Part shown: positions 54,166-62,086 of the stretch, one piece after another
Layout: every line of letters begins with the position of its first letter
How positions within the stretch are numbered: the first letter of the stretch is position 1
Assembly: GCF_003350405.1 (NCBI RefSeq)
Contig: NZ_QQAW01000002.1
Location: 248,001 to 312,000 of the forward strand
DNA: 64,000 nucleotides
Source of the DNA: Gluconacetobacter liquefaciens
Lineage (GTDB): Bacteria > Pseudomonadota > Alphaproteobacteria > Acetobacterales > Acetobacteraceae
Reading direction: 5' to 3'
The notes under the pieces: generated by a model
Databases searched by the model: none
What the model was told of the DNA's origin: nothing
What the model saw: only the letters and a program-made list of their open reading frames with translations
Translations under genes and position numbers: made by a program

Positions 54166-55176
54166 ATGGACCACCCCTGCTCGTATGGCGCGGGGGATCA
54201 GGGAAACAAGGGTGCCATCGTGTTGCAGCAGACAGATCCCGTGCGGCGCACGTCGGAAATCGAAGAACTGACCAACCTGTATGTTATCCATCCGGTTTCG
54301 GGATGGCTGACACGGCATTTCGCGCGTCTTGGGGTGGCGCCCAATGCCGTGTCGCTCGGCGGGATGACGGCCGGGCTGTTGGCGGGGGTGGCCTATCACC
54401 ATGTCGGCGACTGGCGTTTCGCGGTTGCCGGGTTCCTGCTCATGGTCGTCTGGCATGTCATGGACGGGGCAGACGGCCAGCTAGCGCGCCTGACGGGCAA
54501 GCAGTCGCAGACCGGCAAGATTCTGGACGGTATCTGCGATTATGTGACGTTCGTCTCGGTTTATGTCGGGCTGGCGCTGGCGCTTTCCGCCCTGTATGGC
54601 GCGTGGGTCTGGGCGCTGGTCGTGCTGGCGGGCGGATGCCATGCGGTGCAGTCGGCTGCCTATGAACGGCAGCGGCAGGATTATAATTTCTGGGGCTGGG
54701 CGCGTGGATCGGCGCCGGTGGCGCGGGCGAAAGTTGCCTCCGGCCGGCGTGTGGGCGACCTGCTGTTCGGGCTGTATAATCGGCTTGAGGCGCTGACGGC
54801 ATCAGGCGGAGAGGCAGGGCTGAACCAGCGGCTGACGGTGTTGCTGGCCGCACATCCAGACCGGGCGCCGGTGATCCGCCAGGCCTATCGCGAGGCTTTT
54901 GCGCCGCTGCTGCGTGGCTGGTCGATCCTGTCCGCCAATTATCGGACGATCGGCATCTTTCTCTGCGTGATCTGCCGCGTGCCGCTGGCTTATTTCGTGT
55001 TCGAGATCGTGGGGTTCACGGCGATCCTGATGCTGCTGCTGGCGCGACAGCGCATGTGCGACGGGGCGTTCATGGCCGGACTGGATGGTCTGGCCGGGGA
55101 CGTGCCTTGCCCCGGTGAACGCCGCCGCGATCAGGCGGTGTTCGCGGTCGAGGCGGAAGCGTCGCTCGTACCGTGA
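54166..55176 (+). CDS. CDP-alcohol phosphatidyltransferase family protein
   Basis: A 336-aa membrane enzyme with the full CDP-OH-P motif D-x2-DG-x2-AR-x8-G-x3-D-x3-D: D100, D103, G104, A107, R108, G117, D121, D125. Several hydrophobic helices flank it (about 62-98, 126-150, 265-285 and near 290). Such enzymes swap CMP for an alcohol or phosphate. With CDP-inositol as donor it could form an inositol lipid or a di-inositol phosphodiester. An extra soluble segment (about 160-250) is unusual for phosphatidylinositol synthases. Start ATG 54166, 1 bp after the preceding stop. Confidence 0.85.
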   Translation: MDHPCSYGAGDQGNKGAIVLQQTDPVRRTSEIEELTNLYVIHPVSGWLTRHFARLGVAPNAVSLGGMTAGLLAGVAYHHVGDWRFAVAGFLLMVVWHVMDGADGQLARLTGKQSQTGKILDGICDYVTFVSVYVGLALALSALYGAWVWALVVLAGGCHAVQSAAYERQRQDYNFWGWARGSAPVARAKVASGRRVGDLLFGLYNRLEALTASGGEAGLNQRLTVLLAAHPDRAPVIRQAYREAFAPLLRGWSILSANYRTIGIFLCVICRVPLAYFVFEIVGFTAILMLLLARQRMCDGAFMAGLDGLAGDVPCPGERRRDQAVFAVEAEASLVP

Positions 55177-55185
55177 TGCGGCAAG

Positions 55186-55231
55186 GGGTTTACCCTTGAC
55201 CCACCAAAGGGCAGTCGCCCTTTGGAAACCC
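55186..55231. terminator. Nested hairpin between convergent genes
   Basis: CCAAAGGGC (55204-55212) and GCCCTTTGG (55217-55225) form a perfect 9-bp stem, enclosed by GGGTTT (55186-55191) and AAACCC (55226-55231). A further ACCCG/CGGGT pair follows to the right. It lies in the 87-bp gap between the CDP-alcohol transferase and lptG, so it probably acts as a bidirectional terminator. The sequence resembles dispersed intergenic repeats (inference). Confidence 0.65.
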
Positions 55232-55263
55232 GTTCGTTTTCGGGTGATTGGGGGCTTGGTTCT

Positions 55264-56343
55264 TTATTCTCTGGTGTGGATGAAGAGATAGGCCGCCGAC
55301 AGCATCAGCAGGATGGGAGGGGTGAGGGCTGTGATCGCCGGGTTCAGGTCCAGCAGCAGGCCCAGCCGGTTGGTGATTTCCTGCCCCAGTGAGAACACGA
55401 TGGCGATCGCGATGCCGATGGCCATGCGATAGCCAAGGCTCTGCGAGCGCGGCGGCCCGAAGACGAAGGGCGCGGCGCAGGTGATCAGCGCGATCATGGC
55501 GAATGGCGTGCTGATGCGCGACCACAATTCCTGCTCGTAGCGTGTGGCCGGCAGATGATGCCGCTTGAGATCGCGAATGTAGCGATACAGGGCGATGGGC
55601 GGTACGCTCTCGGGCGGCAGGCTGAGGAAACGGATCTGCCGCGACGACAGGAAGGCATGCCATGTCATGCTGTCCTGATGGCTCGTGTGGAACTGGTCGG
55701 CGACGATGTCCTTGCGCGTGACGTCCGTCAGAACCCAGTTGTCGTCCGCGCCGATCGTGGCGTGGGCCGCGTGCAGATAGCGTGTCAGCGCGCCCCGGTC
55801 GTCGAAACGGTAGATGTCGATGTCTTCGCCCAGCCTTTCGTTGACGAAGCGGTGGACGCCGAGAAACTGTTGGTCGCCATGAGCCCAGAAAGCCGTGTTG
55901 TCCGCGGCGTTTACCACGCCGGAGGTGAGGGCGGTGGCACGTCCCTGCTGCGCCATGTGACGCGCCGAGGGCACGACGAACTGCCCGACCAGAAACAGCA
56001 GGACGATCGTCGGTACGATCAGGCGCAGTACGGCGCCGATGATCTGCATTTCGGAGAGTCCGATCCCTTGCAGGGCCGTAAGCTCGGAATGTTTGGCGAG
56101 GCCGCCCAGGCCCAGCAGGCATGCCAGCAGCAGGGCGATGGGCGTGACCTGCATGAAGCGTGCCGGCGCCAGCAGGGCGGTATAGGCGGCGGCATCGGCC
56201 AGGCGATAATGTCCCTGGCCGACGAAGGAGAGCTGGTCGACGAATTCCAGGAGGCTGAACAGGGCCGTGAGCCCCAGTGCGACCAGGACGAAGGCCCGCA
56301 GCGTGACAAGCTGGATATAGCGGTCGAATCGTTTCAGTTTCAT
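55264..56343 (-). CDS. lptG: LPS export ABC transporter permease LptG
   Basis: A 359-aa inner-membrane protein of the YjgP/YjgQ family. Helices at about 12-35, 60-90 and 100-125 lie on one side and three C-terminal helices on the other, with a periplasmic beta-jellyroll between. RFDRYIQLVTLRAF at the start and the C-terminal GPPRSQSLGYRMAIGIAIAIVF fit. With LptF and the LptB ATPase it pulls lipopolysaccharide from the membrane. The start ATG 56343 overlaps the lptF stop (ATGA). Confidence 0.93.
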   Translation of the reverse strand: MKLKRFDRYIQLVTLRAFVLVALGLTALFSLLEFVDQLSFVGQGHYRLADAAAYTALLAPARFMQVTPIALLLACLLGLGGLAKHSELTALQGIGLSEMQIIGAVLRLIVPTIVLLFLVGQFVVPSARHMAQQGRATALTSGVVNAADNTAFWAHGDQQFLGVHRFVNERLGEDIDIYRFDDRGALTRYLHAAHATIGADDNWVLTDVTRKDIVADQFHTSHQDSMTWHAFLSSRQIRFLSLPPESVPPIALYRYIRDLKRHHLPATRYEQELWSRISTPFAMIALITCAAPFVFGPPRSQSLGYRMAIGIAIAIVFSLGQEITNRLGLLLDLNPAITALTPPILLMLSAAYLFIHTRE

Positions 56344-57482
56344 GGCGCGTCGGCCCGCCGGGACAGAAGATCGGCGATCTGGCCGCGCAGCATGAAGCCG
56401 GTCAGGATTGCCAGCAGAGCGGGCGCCCACCAGATGCCGGGGAATGCGGCCACCATGCCGTGCTGCACCCAGGTGCGGGCGGACGTATAGAGCAGGTAAT
56501 AGACGAAGAAGATCAGGATTGCGGTCCCCAGCTTGCCGTAGCGGTTCTGCCGGGGGCGACCGCGTGCCAGCGGCACCGCCAGCATCGCCAGCAATATGGT
56601 TGTGAAGGGCGTGGACAGGCGCCACTGGAATTCCGCCACGTCCGCTGGCTGGTGCGAGGCGGCGATGCTCAGGCTGCCAGTGGTCACCGAACTGTCGTCC
56701 GGCGCGTCCACCACATGGCGGTTCGGGTCCTGCGTGATTTCGCGCACGGTCATGACCTGGTCATGCGCGCCCGGCCGGGTGCCGATATCGTAGATATGGG
56801 CATTCTTCAGCCGCACGTAGAAATCGGTTCGGCCGTTGACGTCGTCGGCCACGGGATAGCCGAGTTCGGCATGGATGATCCGGGTGTCATTGGGACGGCG
56901 CAACTGGACGAAGATATCCCGTGCCGGGCCGTTGGGTCCCTGGCGTCGGGTGAGGAAGATGACGCGCGCGCCGTTCTGCACGACGTAGAAGGTACCGGGC
57001 TGCATTGCGTCGACGTCCAGCGTCAGTTCGGCGCTGCGCGAGAGGGCATGCAGGCGCTCGTACGCCCAGGGGCGCACGACCAGTGACAGGATGCCGACCC
57101 CGATGGCGACGCATCCGGCCAGTGTCATGACATGGCGGAGCAGCATGCCGGGGGTGACGCGCAGGGCATGGAGTGCCGTGATTTCGGAATTGCCGTACAG
57201 TGTGCCCAGTGCCAGCACGATGGACAGGTACAGCGCCACCGGGACCAGGACTTCCAGGCTGATCAGGAGCTTGAGCACGATCAGTTCCACGATCGTGTTG
57301 GTGGACAGCAGCCCGTTGACCGCGTCCGACAGGAAATCGGCGGCGCTGTAGCCGGCGAACAGGGCCATGCAGACCACAAGCATGGCTGCCAGGGGCTTCC
57401 CGATTTCGCGCAGAAGATAGGTGCGAATGATCAAGGTATGAAAACCGTCCGTCGGGGGCATGGATCGCGGCGGGGCGTACAA
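56340..57482 (-). CDS. lptF: LPS export ABC transporter permease LptF
   Basis: A 380-aa partner of LptG with the same fold. IIRTYLLREIGKPLAAMLVVCMALFAGYSAADFL begins the first helix, ALGTLYGNSEITALHALRV is the coupling region, and the three last helices contain GRPRQNRYGKLGTAILIFFVYY. ATG 57461 (residue 8) is an alternative start. lptF and lptG are coupled by ATGA and transcribed leftward. The 122-bp gap to the glycosyltransferase gene shows nothing distinctive. Confidence 0.92.
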   Translation of the reverse strand: MYAPPRSMPPTDGFHTLIIRTYLLREIGKPLAAMLVVCMALFAGYSAADFLSDAVNGLLSTNTIVELIVLKLLISLEVLVPVALYLSIVLALGTLYGNSEITALHALRVTPGMLLRHVMTLAGCVAIGVGILSLVVRPWAYERLHALSRSAELTLDVDAMQPGTFYVVQNGARVIFLTRRQGPNGPARDIFVQLRRPNDTRIIHAELGYPVADDVNGRTDFYVRLKNAHIYDIGTRPGAHDQVMTVREITQDPNRHVVDAPDDSSVTTGSLSIAASHQPADVAEFQWRLSTPFTTILLAMLAVPLARGRPRQNRYGKLGTAILIFFVYYLLYTSARTWVQHGMVAAFPGIWWAPALLAILTGFMLRGQIADLLSRRADAP

Positions 57483-57604
57483 GTGACTCTCTTCGCCCTG
57501 TCACGCGGGACGGGTGCGGTCTGTGCCGCATGGGAACATGCCCGTGACGGTTCGAGGATAAAAGAGAGGCCCATTTTCGTCAAACCGCAGGCGGCCCGCC
57601 GGCT

Positions 57605-58888
57605 TCAGGAGCCAGAGGGCGGCAGGATCGGCGACCCTGTACGCATCAGATGGTTCAGCCAGCGCCAGGATTGGTGCCGGTACTGCCGCCATTGGGGTGC
57701 CTTCCAGCGTTCGACCGGATCGGGTGCGGCGGCCAGGCGTTCGGAGATCGCGGTCATGATTCGCGTGGCGCGGGCTTCCCATGTCAGGGTGCGGCTTTCC
57801 GCCTGTGCGGCCTGCGCGAGGCGTGCGCACAGGGTGGGGTCGTCGGTCAGTCGTCGCACGGCGTCCGCCAGGGCCTGGGGGGAATCAGGCTGGCAGAGAT
57901 ACGCGTTCTCTTCGTGGCGCAGGATTTCCTGCACGTCCGGAGTCTTTCCGGCCAGGATCGGGCGCCCAGAGGCCAGGTAGAAGAACAGCTTGAGCGGCAG
58001 TACCGTCGATCCGAACCGCGTCAGGGGCTGGAGCGACGGCGGGATCAGCAGGAGATCGGCCGCCGCGACATACTGGCCCAGGGCCTCAGATGGCTGGAAG
58101 GGAACGATCCGCACGTTGGGCAGGGGGCGGGCCTTTTCCTCGATCGGTCCTTCGCCATAGGAGCCGACGAGGATGAACAGTCGGTCGGGCAGCAGGCGCG
58201 CCGCCTCGATCACGACATCGAGGCCCTTCTTCTGGTTGATCCGGCCCGTATAGACGATCGTCCGGGCGGTTGCGGGAATGGACAGGGCCTTTCGCGCGAC
58301 GTCCGGGGCGGGGATCGCATCCAGCCGTCCGGGTTCGAAGCCGTTATGGATGCAGCGCAGTTTTGCGGCGGGAATCCCCAGTTCGAGATATTTCCGCCGC
58401 GTATAGTCCGAATGGCAGATATGGAGGATGAAGCGCGGGTGGTTCATCAGCCGGTGCAGCCAGCGGCGGAGCGGGGGGATCTGGTCGGGCCACGGGCGAT
58501 AATGGTCGAAGACCACGCGCTGGCCGAACCGGATGGCCATCCAGGCGATCCACAGATTGCGGGTATAGACCAGGTCGGCCTGGCGGAAGGCGCTGCGGCA
58601 GACGATGGTCAGGCCGCACATCAGGTGACGCAGGGCGGCCGGGCTGGCCGGTGCCCAGGCGCGCACGATGTCCAGGCCCGTGGCCTCGGCCAGGGCCGTG
58701 CAGGAGGCCCGGTCGCGCATGGGAACGTGCAGCCGCGCGCGGGAGGTCAGGCGGGCCAGGTAGCGGGCGGTGGTGATGAAGACTTCGGCGTCGGCCTCGG
58801 CACTGGGGAGCGGATTTTCGAACGCAAACAGGATCTTGATCCCTGCATCCGGGTTTCCGGCATGGCCGTTTTGTCTCAATGGTCGCAT
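57605..58888 (-). CDS. GT4-type glycosyltransferase
   Basis: A 427-aa GT-B enzyme. The N-terminal half binds the acceptor; the C-terminal half has VYTGRINQKKGLDVVIEAARLL and the donor-site region RFGSTVLPLKLFFYLASGRPILA, in which the usual second glutamate of E-x7-E is replaced. Such enzymes add a sugar to a polysaccharide, lipid or LPS core. It lies upstream of lptF on the same strand, so an LPS or exopolysaccharide role is plausible. The first 17 residues are not conserved. Confidence 0.83.
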   Translation of the reverse strand: MRPLRQNGHAGNPDAGIKILFAFENPLPSAEADAEVFITTARYLARLTSRARLHVPMRDRASCTALAEATGLDIVRAWAPASPAALRHLMCGLTIVCRSAFRQADLVYTRNLWIAWMAIRFGQRVVFDHYRPWPDQIPPLRRWLHRLMNHPRFILHICHSDYTRRKYLELGIPAAKLRCIHNGFEPGRLDAIPAPDVARKALSIPATARTIVYTGRINQKKGLDVVIEAARLLPDRLFILVGSYGEGPIEEKARPLPNVRIVPFQPSEALGQYVAAADLLLIPPSLQPLTRFGSTVLPLKLFFYLASGRPILAGKTPDVQEILRHEENAYLCQPDSPQALADAVRRLTDDPTLCARLAQAAQAESRTLTWEARATRIMTAISERLAAAPDPVERWKAPQWRQYRHQSWRWLNHLMRTGSPILPPSGS

Positions 58889-59069
58889 CCATCAGGCTTT
58901 TGTCCGGGCGCTGGCCCGCCGATGGCGCATATGACCGGGAACGTGGGTGGGTGTCCAGAAGTGAGGCCCGCCGCGCCGGGGAGGGAATGCAACCATGGCA
59001 GGCATGGCGCGCTACGAAGACGGGTGGCCGTGTCTTTTTCGGTCCCTGTCTGGTTCGGAGGAAACGACC

Positions 59070-59381
59070 ATGGCTGATCTGACCGCCATCGAGATCCTGT
59101 CGCACCTGACTGCGCTGCGCGCCCAGGTGGCGGGGCTGTATTCGGTCTTGCAGGCGCCCCGGACCGTGCAGTCGCCTCTGCCTTCGCAGGGTATGGGAGA
59201 CGGCGAGCGCGTAACGGTTACGCTGAATGTTTCCGTTCTCCGGCGCGTCGAGGACTGGCAGGCGCGGCAGTCGGACCTGCCGAACCGCGCGATCGCGCTG
59301 GAACGGATGATCGAGGCTTTTCTCGATCTGGAGGCGTGGGCCCGGCGTCCCGGCGCGGGCACCGAGGGCGCCGGAGCCTGA
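59070..59381 (+). CDS. Small protein with a ribbon-helix-helix-like C terminus
   Basis: A 103-aa protein. ATG 59070 lies 8 bp after GGAGGAAA. The first third (DLTAIEILSHLTALRAQVAGLYSVL) is a predicted helix. The segment RVTVTLNVSVLRRVEDWQARQSDLPNRAIALERMIEAFLDL has the strand-helix-helix pattern of RHH DNA-binding proteins. The function is unknown and the DNA-binding idea is inference. An 8-bp GC hairpin (59368-59390) covers the stop codon, followed by a small GTAACC/GGTTAC dyad. Confidence 0.6.
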   Translation: MADLTAIEILSHLTALRAQVAGLYSVLQAPRTVQSPLPSQGMGDGERVTVTLNVSVLRRVEDWQARQSDLPNRAIALERMIEAFLDLEAWARRPGAGTEGAGA

Positions 59382-59407
59382 CTCCGGCGCTGTAACCGAA
59401 GAGAGGG

Positions 59408-59743
59408 TTACGGCCAGCCGGTTGCCGGAATGTCGAAATGCTGGATCAGGTCGTGTTCGGGCAGTTGCGCCAGTTCCTTGGGCACGGCCAGGATCAGCCT
59501 GTCCTGCGCGACGCCGGTCAGTTCGGCGCGGATGGCGTGCAGGAGATGACCCGGCGCGGCCAGGATGAAACGGCTGATCGTGCCGTCGGTCACGCCGCGA
59601 TTCAGCGCCTCGGCGATGGTGGCGGCGAAATGTTCGGTGGGTGCGATGTGGTCGGTCGTGTGCAGCGCATGCCCTTCGTGGCGCAGCAGGCGCGCCGTAT
59701 GCGCGTCGGCGACGACATACGTCACGGGGTCGATCGTTGTCAT
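59408..59743 (-). CDS. Host-attachment family protein
   Basis: A 111-aa protein. VTYVVADAHTARLLRHEG, the FAATIAEALNRG helix and ISRFILAAPGHLLHAIRAEL...VPKELAQLPEHDLIQHF match the 'required for attachment to host cells' family, whose biochemical role is unknown and which is related to the archaeal/eukaryal release-factor-like fold. ATG 59743 is preceded by a purine-rich GGGAGAAGAAG. It is convergent with the RHH-like gene and downstream of tyrA. Confidence 0.72.
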   Translation of the reverse strand: MTTIDPVTYVVADAHTARLLRHEGHALHTTDHIAPTEHFAATIAEALNRGVTDGTISRFILAAPGHLLHAIRAELTGVAQDRLILAVPKELAQLPEHDLIQHFDIPATGWP

Positions 59744-59778
59744 GATCTTCTTCTCCCTGTCGAAGACGTCATCATCTT

Positions 59779-60582
59779 TCACCCGAATGAATGTTCCGGG
59801 AAGGGGGATACGCCGTGCGCATCATCACTTTCCGCGATCCGGCCTGCTATGGCGCAGAATTGCCGGCGGACTGTGCGGGCATGGGGGTTGAGGTGGGCTA
59901 TGGCGTGGGAGACCTCCGGGGCATCGTTTTGCACCATGGCGGCGGCGGCGCGGATGAGGTCGAAACTGCTGGTGCTGATCCGTTCGGGCATCGGACCCAT
60001 TTCGGAGAGGATATGGGCCAACAGATGGGTCAGGCCCTGTGCCATCGCGGCGTCTCGGTCGTGGGCATCGGGCGTGGTCACGATGACGTCCAGCCCCAGG
60101 GTGCGGCGCAGGAACGCGGCGATGGGGCCCAGCCGGATGCCGCGTAGCGGGCAGAGCACGATGCGATGGCCGGCGATGCCGTTGCGCGCGCTCTGCGGGC
60201 CGAACAGCGGGTGAGTGGCGATGATGCGGACATGTGCGGGCAGTTCGCGGCACAGGATGTCCGCCGGCAGGATCTTGACCGATCCGACATCTGCGACCAG
60301 CGCATGAGGTGGCAGGTGCGGCCCGATGGCACGCGCGACCGCCTGCATCCGCGTGACCGGAATGGCCAGGATGACGATCGGGCAGCCGGCTGCGTCCTCC
60401 AGCGTCGTTGCCGTAACCCCGGGCATGACGGGGCCGGACTGTAGGACGGGATCGTGGACGCGGATGCGGCAATGGGCAGCCAGATGGGCGGCGATCAGCC
60501 GGCCGAAGGCGCCGAAGCCGAACAGGCCGACCAGGGGAAGAGGAGCCGGGGAGGGAGAGGAGAGAGACGATCCGTCTGACAT
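59779..60582 (-). CDS. tyrA: Prephenate/arogenate dehydrogenase family protein
   Basis: A 267-aa NAD(P)-dependent dehydrogenase for tyrosine synthesis. The Rossmann motif GFGAFG is at residues 22-27. VILAIPV, VADVGSVK, THPLFGPQS and the C-terminal helical dimer domain are TyrA elements. It is shorter than bifunctional forms and lacks a chorismate-mutase domain. The ATG 60582 has only a weak ribosome site. The 150-bp leader carries a Tyr-Tyr short frame and two hairpins, suggesting attenuation. Confidence 0.87.
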   Translation of the reverse strand: MSDGSSLSSPSPAPLPLVGLFGFGAFGRLIAAHLAAHCRIRVHDPVLQSGPVMPGVTATTLEDAAGCPIVILAIPVTRMQAVARAIGPHLPPHALVADVGSVKILPADILCRELPAHVRIIATHPLFGPQSARNGIAGHRIVLCPLRGIRLGPIAAFLRRTLGLDVIVTTPDAHDRDAAMAQGLTHLLAHILSEMGPMPERISTSSFDLIRAAAAMVQNDAPEVSHAIAHLNPHARTVRRQFCAIAGRIAESDDAHGVSPFPEHSFG

Positions 60583-60624
60583 GGCACTGCTTTCGGGAAG
60601 CTGCGTTGCCAGGAGGACTCTCGG

Positions 60625-60658
60625 ATGTTCGACCGCTGACGACGCAGCGGTTGAACAT
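60625..60658 (-). promoter_or_regulatory. Hairpin in the tyrA leader
   Basis: ACCGCTG (60632-60638) and CAGCGGT (60645-60651), extended by ATGTTC/GAACAT across one G-U pair, form a 14-bp stem 43-76 bp upstream of tyrA. A second stem (GCCGC/GCGGC extended by TACGC/GCGTA, about 60661-60687) overlaps the Tyr codons of the short leader frame. There is no T-run, so it may act on translation. Confidence 0.5.
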
Positions 60659-60676
60659 GATAATACGCCCCCGCCG

Positions 60677-60727
60677 CTATGAATGCGGCGCGTAATACAG
60701 TCCGGAGAGGAAGGACGGGGTGCTCAT
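60677..60727 (-). CDS. Candidate Tyr-Tyr leader peptide of tyrA
   Basis: A 16-codon open frame beginning 10 bp after the ctaG stop: MSTPSFLSGLYYAPHS. Adjacent TAT and TAC codons fall where the first leader hairpin starts, and a Phe codon precedes them. It is followed by two stem-loops and then tyrA, the tyrosine biosynthetic gene. Ribosome stalling at the tyrosine codons would favour the downstream hairpin alternative. Its ribosome site (AGGTG) is modest. It could be chance. Confidence 0.4.
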   Translation of the reverse strand: MSTPSFLSGLYYAPHS

Positions 60728-60736
60728 GCGACGCAC

Positions 60737-61477
60737 CTAAGGAGATTTGGCGGGGCCGGTCAAGGGCGGCGGGGGCTTTGCCGGGGCGGCGACCAGCAGC
60801 CATGTTCCGACCACCTGGAGCGGCAGGCCGGCGACCAGCATCACGAACCCTGCCCAGTGCTGATCTTCGAGCGGTGTCAGGTCCCATCGGCACAGCACGT
60901 CCAGATAGGGGGCGTACAGCACGCGCGGCGCCGTCATCCAGACGACCGCCACCACTGTCATCGGCAGGCTGCCCAGCAGCGCATAGGCTCCGGCCAGCGG
61001 GTTATGCCGGATGACCCGGCTGCCCGGCATCAACTGGCCCCAGAACAGCAGGCCGGCCAGCAGGTCCAGCAGGCCCAGCGGGGCGCTGAACAGGGCGTTG
61101 GCCAGCGAACGGTCGAGGATCGAGGGCAGGCCGGTGGCGATTGCCAGCCCGCCGAACAGGGCCGCTGCCACGCCGGGGTCGCGGGCCCAGCCCGCGACAT
61201 GGGCGGGGCGACGGTTTGTCGTCATGGGCATGGCGAGCAGGAGGAACGGCGGGACGACCTGGCCCAGCACCATCAGGCCGGCGGTATATTGAGTCATCGA
61301 AGCCAGAGGGTCGCGCAGGCCGACGCAGGAGGCCGTCAGCAGGGCCGTGCCGGCGCCCGCCGCCGCCAGCCGCCAGGATGGGTGCCGGTGCCGGGCGGCC
61401 AGGAGCAGGATCGCGGTGCCGGCGAGCAGCCCGGCGGTAATCCAGCCGGCCTGGAAAAGCGGACTCCAGCCTCTCAT
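60737..61477 (-). CDS. ctaG: Cytochrome c oxidase assembly protein (CtaG, caa3-type)
   Basis: A 246-aa membrane protein with about seven helices of the Caa3_CtaG family, which helps deliver copper to the CuB site. Histidines and methionines in MTQYTAGLMVLGQVVPPFLLLAMPM and DQHWAGFVML support this. It ends in a Pro/Lys-rich tail. The start overlaps the SCO gene stop (ATGA 61474-61477). Last gene of the oxidase cluster. Confidence 0.82.
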   Translation of the reverse strand: MRGWSPLFQAGWITAGLLAGTAILLLAARHRHPSWRLAAAGAGTALLTASCVGLRDPLASMTQYTAGLMVLGQVVPPFLLLAMPMTTNRRPAHVAGWARDPGVAAALFGGLAIATGLPSILDRSLANALFSAPLGLLDLLAGLLFWGQLMPGSRVIRHNPLAGAYALLGSLPMTVVAVVWMTAPRVLYAPYLDVLCRWDLTPLEDQHWAGFVMLVAGLPLQVVGTWLLVAAPAKPPPPLTGPAKSP

Positions 61478-62079
61478 CGGGACAGGACCGCGCGGATGTC
61501 GGCGGCCATGGACTCCGGAGCGTTCAGTTGCGTCATGCCGTAGCGCGCGCGCATCTGTCCGTCCGGGCCGACCAGCGTCAGGACCGAATTGTGGTTGATG
61601 TGGCCGTCGGTTCCCGTCCAGCCGATGCCCCAGGCGCGGGCCGTGGCGGCCAGTTCGGCCGGGCGGCCGGTCAGGCCGGTGGGTGCGGGCTGGAAGTGGG
61701 AGAGGTAGGCATGCAGCACGGCCGGCGTGTCGTGGGCCGGGTCCAGCGTGACGAACAGGACGCCCGTCCGCGCCGCGTCGGGGCCCAGTCGGGCGAAGAC
61801 CTGTTCAAGTGCTGCCAGTACCGTCGGGCAGACATCGGGACAGCGCACATAGCCGAAATAGACCAGTGTTGCCCGGCCGTGCAGTGTTGCCGGGTCGAAC
61901 GGGTGGCCCTGATCGTTCTGCAAGGCGAGGCTCGGGGCCGGGACCGGCGGGACTGGAGAGCCGAACAGGCTGAAGCCGCCGCTCCAGCCTGCATAGAGGG
62001 CCAGCAGCGCCACGATGGCCGCCACTGTGCAGGCGGCGCGGCGGAGCGACTGCCGGAGCGGTGGCGCGAGCGCCGTCAT
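61474..62079 (-). CDS. SCO1/SenC-family copper chaperone
   Basis: A 201-aa membrane-anchored thioredoxin-fold protein. The copper ligands are C80-x3-C84 (YVRCPDVCP) and H163 (GHINHNS). The anchor helix lies about 17-38. SCO proteins load or reduce the CuA site of oxidase subunit II, whose gene is in the same cluster. ATG 62079 starts 7 bp after the coxA stop; an upstream frame to 62121 overlaps coxA and is unlikely. Confidence 0.9.
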   Translation of the reverse strand: MTALAPPLRQSLRRAACTVAAIVALLALYAGWSGGFSLFGSPVPPVPAPSLALQNDQGHPFDPATLHGRATLVYFGYVRCPDVCPTVLAALEQVFARLGPDAARTGVLFVTLDPAHDTPAVLHAYLSHFQPAPTGLTGRPAELAATARAWGIGWTGTDGHINHNSVLTLVGPDGQMRARYGMTQLNAPESMAADIRAVLSR

Positions 62080-62086
62080 GCGCGCC

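Noticed and set aside
55177-55263. Mobile element at the convergent junction
   Set aside because: Only a symmetrical hairpin is seen; there is no transposase, target duplication or second end. A terminator explains it.
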